Below, one piece after another: positions 12,216-24,914 of a stretch of DNA of 64,000 nt. Position 1 is the first letter of the stretch, and every line of letters starts with the position of its first letter. The notes beneath the pieces are model-generated. The model saw nothing but the letters and a program-made list of their open reading frames with translations, was not told the origin of the DNA and did not search any database. Position numbers and translations under genes: made by a program. This stretch comes from Taenia hydatigena (lineage: Eukaryota; Platyhelminthes; Cestoda; Cyclophyllidea; Taeniidae), in assembly GCA_036345935.2 (NCBI GenBank), contig JADWOT020000009.1, positions 9,257,381 through 9,321,380 on the forward strand, read 5' to 3'.

Positions 12216-14100
12216 GATAGGAACATCTTGGAGCCATTCTGAGGAATCCTGATTGGCTTGACCAATTTTTCATGCGAGTTTCTTACCTATCGCGGCTACC
12301 ACAGCAGCGACGCCAATCCAATGGACACTGCAAGGGATACCGCTGATTCACTCTTCACTCTATTCATGTTTGTATCGTTTAGTTAGGGTTGCGCTAATGA
12401 TAGTGCTGATAGTGTATTAAGATACGGACAACTATTTCTTTTATAATTCCCCTGCGACAGTGCTCCACTACTCATCCACTCCCGCCCTCCTCTCATCCCC
12501 TACTAATCGTGGATGTGGCTGGTGGTGCGCGAGAGGCTCCATAGTGAAATTCGTTATTTAAAGGCCGATCTCATGGGATGGGGCGGAGATGGGAAGGGGA
12601 GACCAAGACAAGATGGTTTGGACTTGTAACAACACGCTGAGGTGCAAGTTGGTGCTCTCTTTACCCTATCCCATGGGTTGGCGGACAGAGCAGGGTGGAA
12701 CAGAGCAGAGAAGGGAAAAGGAGATTGATTTATAATAAAAAGCTCTATATTCCCGAGTGAGATGGCTCGGTGTACTTATGAAACCATGGCTTAATTATGT
12801 TGCCCAACGCAGATGGGGTTGCTGCCATTAGTTAACTAAAGATAAACAGTGCCATGATCTCTTAGCGCACATTTCTAATCCTCCACCTTAATCATTTATG
12901 ATATTCATGCAAAATAACCTTCAGTAAACACGACTTTGCAGTCTCTAAGGCCATATGTTTTGTAATGTTTGAGAGTAGGTCCAACGTAACCTCGCCAAAC
13001 TGCGTAGTCCAAAATGTGCCGACTTTTCGTGTACCATCTCCTTATTGCAGTCCATTTCGAGAAAAGTGTGTTATTTACACAAAAGATTAAATTAATGCAA
13101 AGTGACCGGGCAGCTCTGTTATTTGTGCTTCAAAGGTGGTTAAAAAGTTTTTGAGAAGATTTTTAAATGACTCGCTCACTCCTCCCAATCTTGAAGACGG
13201 GTTTGAGCAGATCTGTTTGAATAGGCCTTATAAAGGATGGTAAAAATTCTCCGCTAGCTATCAACAATGTAGAGTTTTGAGAAAAAAACATTTGTTGACT
13301 TTGGCATGTTGAGAAGTAGGTGAGGGTTTCAGGCTGAGACAACGTCGCATCCTATCAACTTCTGTCAATCTGATGGGAAATCCTGGGAAGAATTCAGTAC
13401 TATCTCCTAGTTGTCATCTTACCGACTCTCAAAGGTCACAAATCAGCCTTTTGGAAAAATAGTTCAAATTTTGAAAAATAAAACAAAAATCGTTTGTCAA
13501 ACTCTCTAAAAATGGGAGAATCGTACGTACCACCGACTTAAGTAATGTTAATTGTATACACCAATCCACAAAGAGGCAGAGTAATCTTGTGTTTGCTCAG
13601 CTTAGATTGGTGCGTCTTTGGTTGTGAATTAATGCGTCGTCGAATCGTGGGAACATCAATCAGAGAATTCGAACTCCTGCATCCTCTCGGCTCTCCCTCC
13701 CCCTTTTCGACTACTCGAAATGCCCCAATAACTTCACTTTTCCCTCCCACTTCTCCACTTGTCCGATAAAATACGGGTAGGGATGTGGACAATCTGGGAC
13801 AACTTTGTGATTGATGCCGCCATCTTTGTGGCTTTCTTCGCATTCCTTCCTTTGCTGCATTCCCCTGAGGATGCATGCTTAATTTAAATTAATGCAAGCA
13901 CTGCTTGAAATCCCTTCATTGCATAGCTCATAAACTGACGCAATGAATAAGACAACAACAGGATGAAAAACAGGGTGGAGACACACAGATTATCAGGTTA
14001 TCGGTAGGTTGAGGTGCAGTTACTAAGTTACAGGTGTGAACCATGTGTCTGAGGCAACCTGCTCTGACTCCTCATCTCCCCTACACATCTGCCCCCAGTG
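12216..14100. other. Intergenic upstream of Prox
   Basis: No gene seen. A TATA-like TTTAAATAA on the Prox strand lies at 12554-12562, and a perfect 12-nt palindrome TTAGTTAACTAA at 12828-12839. Either could be regulatory, but neither is proven. Confidence 0.5.
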
Positions 14101-14285
14101 ATGCAGGAGCCGGTGTTTGTTTATCCAGACATTGGGTAGGATCAGCCTGAGGTCTGTGTGGACCGAATTGTGTCAATCTGTGAGAAAAATGTGTTATTCT
14201 AGGACATGGACTACCTGGATTCTCATGGCTACCCGAAATACCTGTGCCTATTCTGTCAGTTGGATGTGCAAGTCAACTCAACTTT
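14101..14285 (+). pseudogene. Decayed open frame with two in-frame TAG codons
   Basis: One reading frame from ATG 14101 shows coding-like third-position bias across about 60 codons (fragments MQEPVFVYPDIG, DQPEVCVDRIVSICEKN, DMDYLDSHGYPKYLCLFCQ). It is interrupted by TAG at two points where a glutamine codon (CAG) would restore sense. It is preceded by a strong acceptor-like tract ending CCCCCAG. I read it as a dead exon or retroelement fragment and do not recognise the protein. A spliced reading that skips the region between the two TAGs is possible, but changes frame. Confidence 0.3.
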
Positions 14286-14289
14286 ATCG

Positions 14290-15534
14290 ATATGGAAAAA
14301 ATGTTTAGCAATCTCAACGAGGAAAAAGCTAAGCGAACTCGCAGAGGTGATTTAAAGAAAAATCAGTACACTGCAGTTGTATCATAGTTACTTTCTAGTC
14401 TACATGGCATAATTTAAAAGGACATCATGGATCCATTATTTTAGCCACCTTTACACATGCATTGCCGTGATTTTTCTGCATGACAAGGTGTCGAGGTATT
14501 TATTAGTGCCAAACCTTTGGCGAAATTTACCGTGTCGTGGTCTTTAATGCAATGACAACAGAGGTCATGGGTATCAAAGTAGTGAAGTAATGTGGCACTG
14601 TGAATATCCTCTTGGTGACTGCGTATTTTACATGTACGGAAATGGATGTCGGCGGCACATACTTGGTGTGACCGGAATCATCTCAGTTAACAGCCCCACC
14701 TCTCCACAGTAAGGAGGATAAAAGGGAGCGTCTCTCCTTCCCCTGCCCAATTCGCGTCTGCTGCTGCTACTGCTACCCTGCTGCTCTCTCACCATTTACA
14801 GACTCTTATCCGGTGATGACAGGGACCTGTAAGGCCCAGGATGCAAGAGAAACAGGCTGGGTGGGTGGAAGGGTGGGTGTGGACACTAAATTTTTGCCTT
14901 TTATCACCGTCCTGAGGAGAGGTAGAGAGTGAGGATAGACAGTGAGAGAGTGGTGTCGCTCGCGGAAGTTGGAAGTGGCTGAAACTACAGATTTGCCTCT
15001 CTCTCTCCCTCTCAGGTCCGGATGACAGGTAACTTCCGTTTCTCTGCGCCCTTATCCCCACAGGGTCCAAAACAGGAGGGACGGAGAAGGGACAGTCAAG
15101 GGGAGGTAAGGGTATTTAGGCAAAAGCAGCCTACTTGGAGGATTTATTTTCACCTGCATTTTATCTGACCACATTTAATCATACCATAGTAGCCCGCTTT
15201 GTGTGAAAGACATGGGGAGTGGGATGGTCGCATCGCTAATAGCAAAAGCAGTCTAGTCCAGTCCTTCACATGAAGACTGTTTTGATCATGAACCCCCCTC
15301 CACTCCATTGGAGGTAAACCTTAAAAGACGTTATCTGCCCTAATTTAGAACCTATGAGACGTTGATCACTGGCTCGCGTTAACCTAAAAGGGTTCCGAAT
15401 AATTCCTTTTTGGTGTAAACAATTAAATATGATGAGTTATACTGCTGTAGGCAGTAACATGCAATGCAATGTCTTTGAGAGGTGCTAACTACGAGGTCAC
15501 AGCTCCTATGGAATACGAAACATGGTGGCACAAT
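14290..15534. other. Noncoding stretch
   Basis: No supported gene. A GA/CT-rich low-complexity patch lies at about 14700-15060 and contains a spurious minus-strand frame. Confidence 0.5.
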
Positions 15535-16107
15535 CTACGCGCCTTCCTTTATCAGCACGACGCTCAACGTGGTAGCGTTTATGAGCTTTAGGACTGAACA
15601 GCTCATGGAGCCTCTAGATCCACCGGTAAATATGTGCGGCGTCAAGGTGTGAAGATAAGAAGTGCGCTTTAAGGCAGCTATAGGTCGAAGTAAACCAAAA
15701 TACCTACATTCTAATTCTTGTAAATCCGTAAACATGACAAATGAATGGCCACGTGGACAGCAATAAAATTTGAAGTCGTTCCACCAACACTTGCAGACAA
15801 AATGCATAGCTCGAGGAATCGAGCTCCAAGTACATGCGCAGTCCATCAAAGGTGGCATTCGAATAAGGCCAACGCTTAGTCTTGCCAATGTTAACTCTTT
15901 CGAAAGTCCAAGCAGCCTTGGAGTCATTCGATATTGCAAAAATGAACGAGAAAACCTGTGCAGCAAAAACATTCTTGGAGCTCTACCCCTCTGATGTGAT
16001 GGCCTTGTTTCATTCACGTCATGGGGTCTCTTTTCGCATACCGACATGCGTGCAGTAAATAACCGCTCCAAAAAATTACGAGTTTTAAACACTTCAGGAT
16101 ATAACAA
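15535..16107 (-). other. Unidentified 190-codon open frame
   Basis: The longest ATG-initiated open frame outside the Prox and actin loci. A rough estimate from base composition puts the chance of such a frame in this window near one in ten. It is Cys/Trp-rich in the middle (e.g. CKCWWNDFKFYCC) and I recognise no domain. Codon third positions are not G/C biased as they are in the actin and Prox exons, and no clear splice or polyadenylation signals frame it. It could be a decayed element or chance. Confidence 0.2.
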
Positions 16108-17058
16108 ACCTTACAGGAGTGGCCATCCACGCATTTTCCATCATGAGTGTTTCCTCCAATGTAACATTTTCAGCACCACTCATACCGTGCTTCCGTTGCA
16201 TTTCCTAATTAACTTTAGAAGACTACTTTCTTGCGTCACGCAAAGAAGATAAACGAGCGTGGAGCATGAGAACTGCAGCGTATTTATTGGCAGATCACTA
16301 GAGCTGCTCAATTTACGACTCGCTTATTTCAAAGAAAAGAGCTGCATAAATTATGGGTAAAATAGCCAGATGAGAGAAGTGATTAACTGGCATAAAAGTG
16401 GCACAAGAAGGTATAAAGTAAGGTAGGTTTGACCAAGGGAGCAACGCTACTCACCACGAAATAGTCGAGAGGACAAAGCGACAGTGTGAGGTAATGCGAA
16501 TCCTTGTACACTCTGCACGAGCTGGCAGTCAGAATATTAGGGTGTTCTCTTCCGGATGGATGACAGACGCCTTTTTCTCTACCAGTGAAATGTAACTCGG
16601 CCTCTTCAATGCACGACCGACGCAGTGCTACGTTTGCTTGTTGGTAGGAGTGCCTCCGTGCTCGCGTAGGCATTTATATTGCTTCTGCAGGGTTGTACGT
16701 ACGCACATGCGCATCGGCACGCGACCCATGAGCAGTGGCCGCGCGGAGGTGTCACTTGCGGTGCTGCTGGTGGTGCTGGTAGTAGAGGGCGGGTGGCGGG
16801 GGGGTTTAGTGAGGCAGACAGGTGTGGGCTTCACCTGTTTGGCTGTTAAAACTGCGGCCCCGACTGAGCTAAGTGCGCTCGGGGACAGTTTACCTTCTTG
16901 CTTTTGCTTAACGCATTAGAGGAGGAGCTCCGAACACATCGCCAAAGGGGTTTAAAATTATTGTTTTCTTAATAAATCGCTGATTTGGAATGCTCACAGG
17001 AAACGTTAAGGTACTCTTTTCTGCATGTCTTCATCTTCCTTCCACTGATATTAATTAC

Positions 17059-17226
17059 AGAAGTCGAATCGTAGAGTTGGTGAATATTCGATCCGCCCCT
17101 CTCCAGATCTTGCATAATGTCTTGGATGCTGAATTGGGTCGAATTGTTCCCTTGAGTTTGGGAAATGCTTTCATCAGATTGCGTTAACTGCCTCATTGAT
17201 TGCGACAATGCATTTGAATTAGCCAT
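17059..17226 (-). CDS. First coding exon of an unidentified gene with EH1-like motif (partial)
   Basis: An open frame starts at ATG 17226 in a near-ideal context (A at -3, G at +4), with an in-frame TGA upstream. It encodes 56 residues, begins MANSNALSQSMRQL and is Gln/Ser/Asn-rich. It contains FSIQDIMQDLE, which resembles the EH1/TN-type motif (FxIxxI/L) that recruits Groucho-type corepressors in many homeobox, Fox and T-box factors. A GTAATT donor follows at 17058, phase 0. Later exons should lie at lower coordinates, but I found no homeodomain WFQN or other DNA-binding signature between 12.3 and 17.0 kb. A frame-preserving splice into the Prox first exon is blocked by a TAA. That it is a real initiator exon is likely; its family is unknown. 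Confidence 0.5.
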
Positions 17227-17868
17227 AGTTCCGTACACTCCTATCCGCCGAAGCCCTGTTGTTGACGCGAGGGGATTTCGTGGGGTAAATCAGTGTCCCG
17301 CCAATGGGAGAGCAAATAATTGTACATGGGTAATTTAAAAATCCCATCTATCCTGCTCAGTATCATTAAGGACTAATGTGTAGCAAAAAGTCTTTCGAAT
17401 CTTGTAAAATCTGACAACCAATTTCCTTGAGAGAGTCTTCCCCAATGCGGGGGAGGCGATTCCGATTGGGTTACACATCTGAACTGAATATTATTTGAAG
17501 TTTTACTTTGATAAGGCCTAATTTATAGCAACAACAACTCATCTCGATTCCTGCTCCAAGGGTTCTGCCGCCAACTATCAATATCAATTTAAAATTTTAC
17601 AAGTTTTCAAGATTTTAAAATAAAAATTCGACGTTTCTTGCACTTCTTTATGCAAATTCATTAACCCAAGCTATTTTTCATGAAATTTGAGAAAATTATG
17701 ATCCATCACGCATCTTCATAATCTCGATCCTTCCGTAAACAAAGATGCCACATGTCGGTTTTGTCCCCATTGGTCAGAGAGTGGAACATCACAGAAGTGT
17801 TTCAATATTTTTTCATTATTTTACTGTCGATACATTCACGATGCCTCTTACTGCTTCAATAGTGTCAT

Positions 17869-18050
17869 GAGACTTCCTCAACGACAAAAGAAGACATATT
17901 ATTTGGGTGGAATGCGCATTGCTGACGTACAGAAGGGATGGGAACCACTGGCATACCTGCAGGCCATACCGCCTGGCAGAAGCACAATCGCGAAGCCTCA
18001 AGTGCCTACGATAACAAAAAGACAAAGTAAGCAAATATTTAAATCAGTGT
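17869..18050 (+). repeat. Dispersed repeat family R1, copy 1
   Basis: Shares a core (GGCCATRCCGCC then an AGCAGAA-type segment) and flanking blocks with 26869-27050 and 38050-38205. Blocks in common with copy 2 include GAGACTTCC, GCATTGC, GACGTAC/AAGGTAC and AGCAAAT/AAGCAATC. This copy keeps an open frame (fragment YYLGGMRIADVQKG, then LAYLQAIPPGRS), so the family may derive from a coding sequence. I do not recognise it. Confidence 0.55.
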
Positions 18051-18439
18051 GGTTCCAACTTATGTGCCTAATTCACTGCAACTTTCCATCTTATAAAAGC
18101 TCGAGTCGGTGTCCATTTTAAATGCGCACCCATTGAATCGCCCTAATTTAATGTGCTGCTGGGAATTCCTATGGCATTGGAGTAGTTGCTAAATACCCTA
18201 GAACCATGCCGTTTCTCATCACAATCCTTAAACAAACCTTAAACACTACAACCTGCGCGGCAGGTTTCAGTTACGGGCCACTTGAGGGCTTCCCAGCTGT
18301 ACATTTTGTGAGCTGGGTGAACTTTGGGGCACGAATGCAGGTCAACAATACATTTTCTTTAAAGAAGTCTTGGGGCACCGCGTTGGGAGCAACAGATTGC
18401 AAACCTGATTTTACAGGCCATCCATCCTGATTTTTACTG

Positions 18440-18921
18440 CTGAGCGATAAACCTTAACAGGGCGGAAAATATGCTCCTGCTGCCGACGAGAGAATCAATG
18501 AGAACCACTAAAAGAGGGGTTTAAAGTGACGTCTACCTTCGGCAACTACCCAAGACCCGTGTTCTGCAAGGATGCGAACAACAATTGATGGGGCACCAAC
18601 CTTCGCCGTGGACCATCTTGAAAAGTACTTACGAAACTATCTGCCGTTCCTGCATAAGGACGTCAATAATGTCAACGCACGACTTCACTCTCTACCAGCT
18701 GGATATGATTAAGCAGCTTTCAAGTGAGTGCAAGTAGCAGTATATTATATGATGATGGCCACCACATCTCTCTATTTCCGAACCCAGCTCCCGTGGAGGA
18801 AAAAACTCCAGCTCCAGTAGTATTGCTAAGGAAGATAAGTAGCGATACGGTTCGGTATCTCCCGATTACATGGAAATTGTATGAGTGGTGCAGTTGTCCC
18901 GTGTGTGCCTCATTAAAGTGA
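18440..18921 (+). pseudogene. Coding-like patches in shifting frames (decayed gene or element)
   Basis: Several consecutive stretches show coding-like codon use but in different frames: VTSTFGNYPRPVFCKDANNN, then FAVDHLEKYLRNYLPFLHKD, then MSTHDFTLYQLDMIKQLS. The last ends at a GTGAGTG donor (18725). A good acceptor (TTTCCGAACCCAG) follows near 18788, phase-compatible with a proline-rich continuation (VEEKTPAPVVLLRK) to a stop at 18919-18921. The frame changes suggest a pseudogene. A short two-exon gene starting at the MSTHD methionine is the alternative. Confidence 0.3.
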
Positions 18922-19263
18922 TTACGCTGTGATGGCTAAAGCGAATGGCCAACAAAAAGAAACGCCAAGGCCCAAGCTCAAAAGAAAAGAGAGACTGTTT
19001 GCCTAACTCCCGATCCCGGTAGAGGGCCACTTGGGTACTTTGACATTGTATCTTCTCTAGATAAGCTGGCCACCGAGCCACGCCAGTAGACCCATGCGTT
19101 ACCATACGTCTTCAGGACAGTCTAAGGGCGCCAAAGTTATGTATGATAACTTTTAATTTTGATGACTTATAAGTGCTAATTGTGCTGTCGTTTCATCCTC
19201 CCAAAACGAGCTTTCGATTAGCCCTTTGATTCAAACAGGTATGGCAATTCAACAAGAATGTTT

Positions 19264-19269
19264 TTTATT
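19264..19269 (-). terminator. Actin polyadenylation signal AATAAA
   Basis: TTTATT on the plus strand is AATAAA on the actin strand. It lies 72-77 nt after the actin stop codon and is the first canonical signal downstream, predicting a short 3' UTR ending near 19245. Confidence 0.7.
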
Positions 19270-19340
19270 TTAATTAGCAAAAAAATAACTGACTGCCGAA
19301 AAAAGGCCAAGAGAAGGACAATGTAGATTTGAATTAGCCC

Positions 19341-21152
<1,812 letters not shown>

Positions 21153-24100
21153 CCATTCCGTGGCTTTAATACTGGCTCCTTCTGACTTCGATAAGTTGTC
21201 AATCGGAAGCCACATACTCATGCTCATTTTATTAGCTACAGCTGTGACATACATGACGTTTTACATTTTTGTCGAAGAAACTAACTCTGACCTTCGCATT
21301 AATGCTCCACGCATGCTAGCTGTGATTAAGAATGATGATCTTGGTGATTAGCGGTCTGCCATGGTTTGATACGCGCAACAGTTCAGGTTTAGGTTAATCA
21401 GTGATGGACGAAAGGAAGTCTGTGCGAATGCAAAGCGCCACATTGGTCATAATACTAGTGGATTAGCGCCAAGGAACTAGACTTTGTAAGCAAGTCGTTT
21501 ATAATTCACATGTACAGGGCACGGCTTTTCTGTTAAATACCATAGGGAAGAGACCTTTTTATACGATCCTCCTTTTACTAAGTAGCAAGAAGGAAAGGCG
21601 ACCAGAGGTAAAGTCTTTTAAGAGGATACTTTCATACCTGGATTTCGGATGCGAAAATTTCAGTCCGCGTTTCTGATGTCAGCTCTTTAAACACCCATCA
21701 TTGCCGGCTATTGTTACAGCCTAGAGATTTATTAGGTATTGACAGGTCTGCCAAACCAAGAGTTTAGTTTGGGATGGAAATGTTTAGACAATATAAAAGA
21801 CAAAATGCAATACTGATCCATGTAGTGCTCCGTTTTTTCAGCTACATGGAGAACGGATGCACCGGATCTAGCTTTGAAGCGTGGTTATTCCCAAAATATC
21901 ATCTCATTTCGAGGCCATAATTCATTGAAAGCATGAAATAGGCTTAGTTGTCCAGGTGGCGGAATAAGGTTATTATAGGACTTTAGTATGTTAAATCGCC
22001 TATTCTATGTATGACTGGGGTGCGCATGCCACTTTAGCTACATCTTCGTGTTTTGCACTAAGTTGACCAGCGGTTGTACGCATTACCAAGCACAAAATCA
22101 ACGGGACCGCTTTAATCGGCGATGGAACTTGCTTATGGTGGAAAATACCGCACTGCCATGTAAGGTCTGCATTGGCATAAGCATCCTCTCCCAATTAAGG
22201 GCTTTTGACAAGCCTACCCCGTATCCAGCCGCACATTTCTCTGTTGTTTAAAGAATAAGATGACATCAAAATTCCACAGATATACCCCGTTCTGGACCCA
22301 ACCTTAGTGGTTTCCGACTAAGAAAGAAAGTCAATTTTTCTTGGGTGAAAGTATCTGTGTACAAATAACTGAGTCAACCATAAATTAAATTCATTCTCAT
22401 TCTAAGATAAAGTGGTGACCATTCTGCAATGACAATTTTCATCTGTGCGAACAATAAATGAATTCCAGGGATTTCATTTTTCGGTTTTTGCTTTCCATTT
22501 AAATGGAAGCAGAGAGTGCACCCTACATGAGACTTGAAAAAAGCCTTGAAAACGTAGCTCCCTTTAAAAACGAGCAGTATCGGGTGGCTGCATTTAAAAA
22601 GTGGGAAATATCACATAGTCTAGGAAACCGCGCCTCCAGTAGTGGCATTTTTTTAATAAACCAAACGTTTATGGCTGGAACACTCAAAAATACCACGTGA
22701 TGATTAAGGTTTGAAATAACAAGTTGCTCTTACTTGTAAAAATCTCCAGTGGGCGTTTCCTGTCATCACGCTTGAGACATTGTAATTGCACAACTGGGAA
22801 AAGATTTATTTCTATGGGGCTCATAAGTCTTCTCTGAGGACGTTATGAGATGTTCGGGGCTGAGCTGGGGGTATCGAAGCGATGGAATGGTAACAATAAT
22901 GGTGACTTCAAATTCAAAGAATGCGTGTAGCCCGTACTAATCGGCTTTCAGACCATTAATAAACTGTTTTAAGGGCATTACAAATCTATGCAGAGGGAAG
23001 AAATACTTCATTTCCTTAGCATGAACATAAATTTACTAAAGAATGGGGCTAGTTTTAGCGGTTTTAGAATGAGCATCCTAATGACAGAGTCTGTTTTTTT
23101 CCAGCAAATTGAAAAATACTAAATTCTTCCCTCGGCAAACAACAGAGTTCAAATCTGAGAGCCACATTAGGCAAACTTCCGAGTATATGGTAGTAGTAGT
23201 GGTAGAGTGCGCCCTCCATCGATGCTCTCAACGCTATTGCAAGCAATCTGCGATCTCCTTGCCTCTCCTCCTCCTCCTCTTCAGCCTACAAGTTCCCATC
23301 CTCTTCATCAGTATCCCTTTTACTTAATTCTACTATTCAGATAGCCTTCAAGATGCGTTAAACCGCCTCTAAAAGAATACTAATTGAACAATGAACGATA
23401 TTTTGAACTTTGCGGAAACATTTCATCGTTAGACTTACAAGTAGCTCCCTGCCCTTTGTGCCAACGTTTAAGAGCAATGTTTTCATTGACTATAAATTAA
23501 ACTACACCATCTTCTTCACCTTTTTGCTATCCAGCCTACGAGCTTTCGCAGCTCATGCGACTCGCATAGTTTTCTAGTGTCTTAAAGAACTACCGAGTTG
23601 TTAAAAGATCATGTTCGGAACAGGCGAATCATGTTCTAAAAGAATTGGTGGACAGTAATTACGTTTGCGTAAAAAGTGATTTTTTTGACAACGTTTCAAT
23701 AAGCCGATGTTTTACTAACAAGGAAAAATTGTAACAATTCCTTTAGTGGAAGGATTAATTTAGTATCCGACAATCTGACTTTTTATTCACTCTGATTTCC
23801 AGCCAAGATAGAGATAATGAACTATGCCTCCATGTTATGAAATCCGATAAAAGGTTTAGTGGATTTACTCTCCAAACCCATGATTTCCTCTTGACCAGCC
23901 TAATTTTTCAGGAAACCATTGAATCTCAGTGACAGCTCTTGAATATCGTGCTAGATACTGGAAATTGGCTTAGTCATTGCCACGACATCTTGGACGCTGG
24001 TAGACTAGACTGGCAACTTCATGAATGCAGCTCCACACTCTACCGCCGAGGAATGGCTTATCTGGAACACATCGAACCGCAGATGCTACGTCTTACCATC

Positions 24101-24510
24101 GTGTCTTGCAAAAGACGGTCGGAGGGCTTAGATTTATGGCAATAACTGTGGTCACCAGTAAAGTAAAAGCTCTAAAACTCTATAAGTGCCCAAAGATAGA
24201 GCGGTGAAATTACCAAGCGTCGATGAGATCAGAACCTAAAATAGACTTTTCTGCATTTATTATAATATTAATATGCTTAGGAGGAAATGGTTAACTTTCC
24301 TATTGAAGAGATACTTGTGAATGTCATCGTGCGATTCCATTTTTTGATAGAAATGAAATTTTGGGGGACACATGTAGATCTACCACTGACTGTCAATAGT
24401 AAGGAATTGAATATAGGAAAGGGTTAAGATGAATCGGCAACCAATCACTGATCAATGGGATCCGCGATGCGAGTCAGGGGGACCAATTAGTGTGACGCAC
24501 GCTTCAAGAT
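21153..24510. other. Intergenic upstream of actin
   Basis: AT-rich with only short random frames. No repeats, RNA genes or exons that I can support. Confidence 0.5.
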
Positions 24511-24520
24511 GCGCATGCGC
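24511..24520. promoter_or_regulatory. NRF1-type palindrome GCGCATGCGC in a CpG-rich patch
   Basis: A perfect 10-nt palindrome matching the core NRF1 consensus. It is followed by more CG-rich alternating sequence (about 24547-24580) in otherwise CpG-poor DNA. NRF1 sites mark animal promoters, especially those of mitochondrial genes. Use as a promoter here is inferred. Confidence 0.45.
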
Positions 24521-24613
24521 GCGCAAACGTCTTAAGACGTAGCAGCACCCACGCACGCACGTACTCACGCGTGCGTACGGATGTCTTGGGAGGAGGTTGT
24601 TGGCTCGTTTTTA

Positions 24614-24914
24614 ATGATAACATTCCTGGCGCGTTTACGCACTCAAATGTCCAATCATCCAACCAATCTTCTGTTTGGCCATTTTGAAGTGATCTACGGA
24701 AAAGTTGGAATTGTATGAATTTGTCAAGTTGTTTGACTGGCGAGATAAAGTTCAGCATGATCCGCTCTTAAAGCTTCCCATTTTCCTTAATTTTGGAATG
24801 GTTGCGTATGGAGCCGCTAAATACTGCAACGAAAATTGGTCCAAACACAATCTAATTCGCAGTCTGGATGACCACCAAAAGAGATGGGCTTCTATCTATC
24901 CCACTCATCCCTAA
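24614..24914 (+). CDS. Possible small gene, product unrecognised (tentative)
   Basis: The right part (24693-24914) is an open frame ending in TAA. It reads FVKLFDWRDKVQHDPLLKL, then PIFLNFGMVAYGAAKY, a short hydrophobic segment flanked by charged residues, as in small mitochondrial inner-membrane subunits. It has no usable upstream ATG. One model joins ATG 24614-24712 (begins MITFLARLRTQM) across a 43-nt GTATGA...TTCAG intron to 24756-24914, giving 84 aa. A palindromic NRF1-type site lies about 100 nt upstream, which would suit a nuclear-encoded mitochondrial gene. I could not match it to any named subunit, so both function and existence are uncertain. Confidence 0.3.

Noticed and set aside
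11939..12265. 108-codon minus-strand frame upstream of Prox, considered as an N-terminal Prox exon
   Set aside because: Any splice into the Prox exon at 11855 meets an in-frame TAA before the Prox ATG. The donors inside the frame suggest it is leader or intron.
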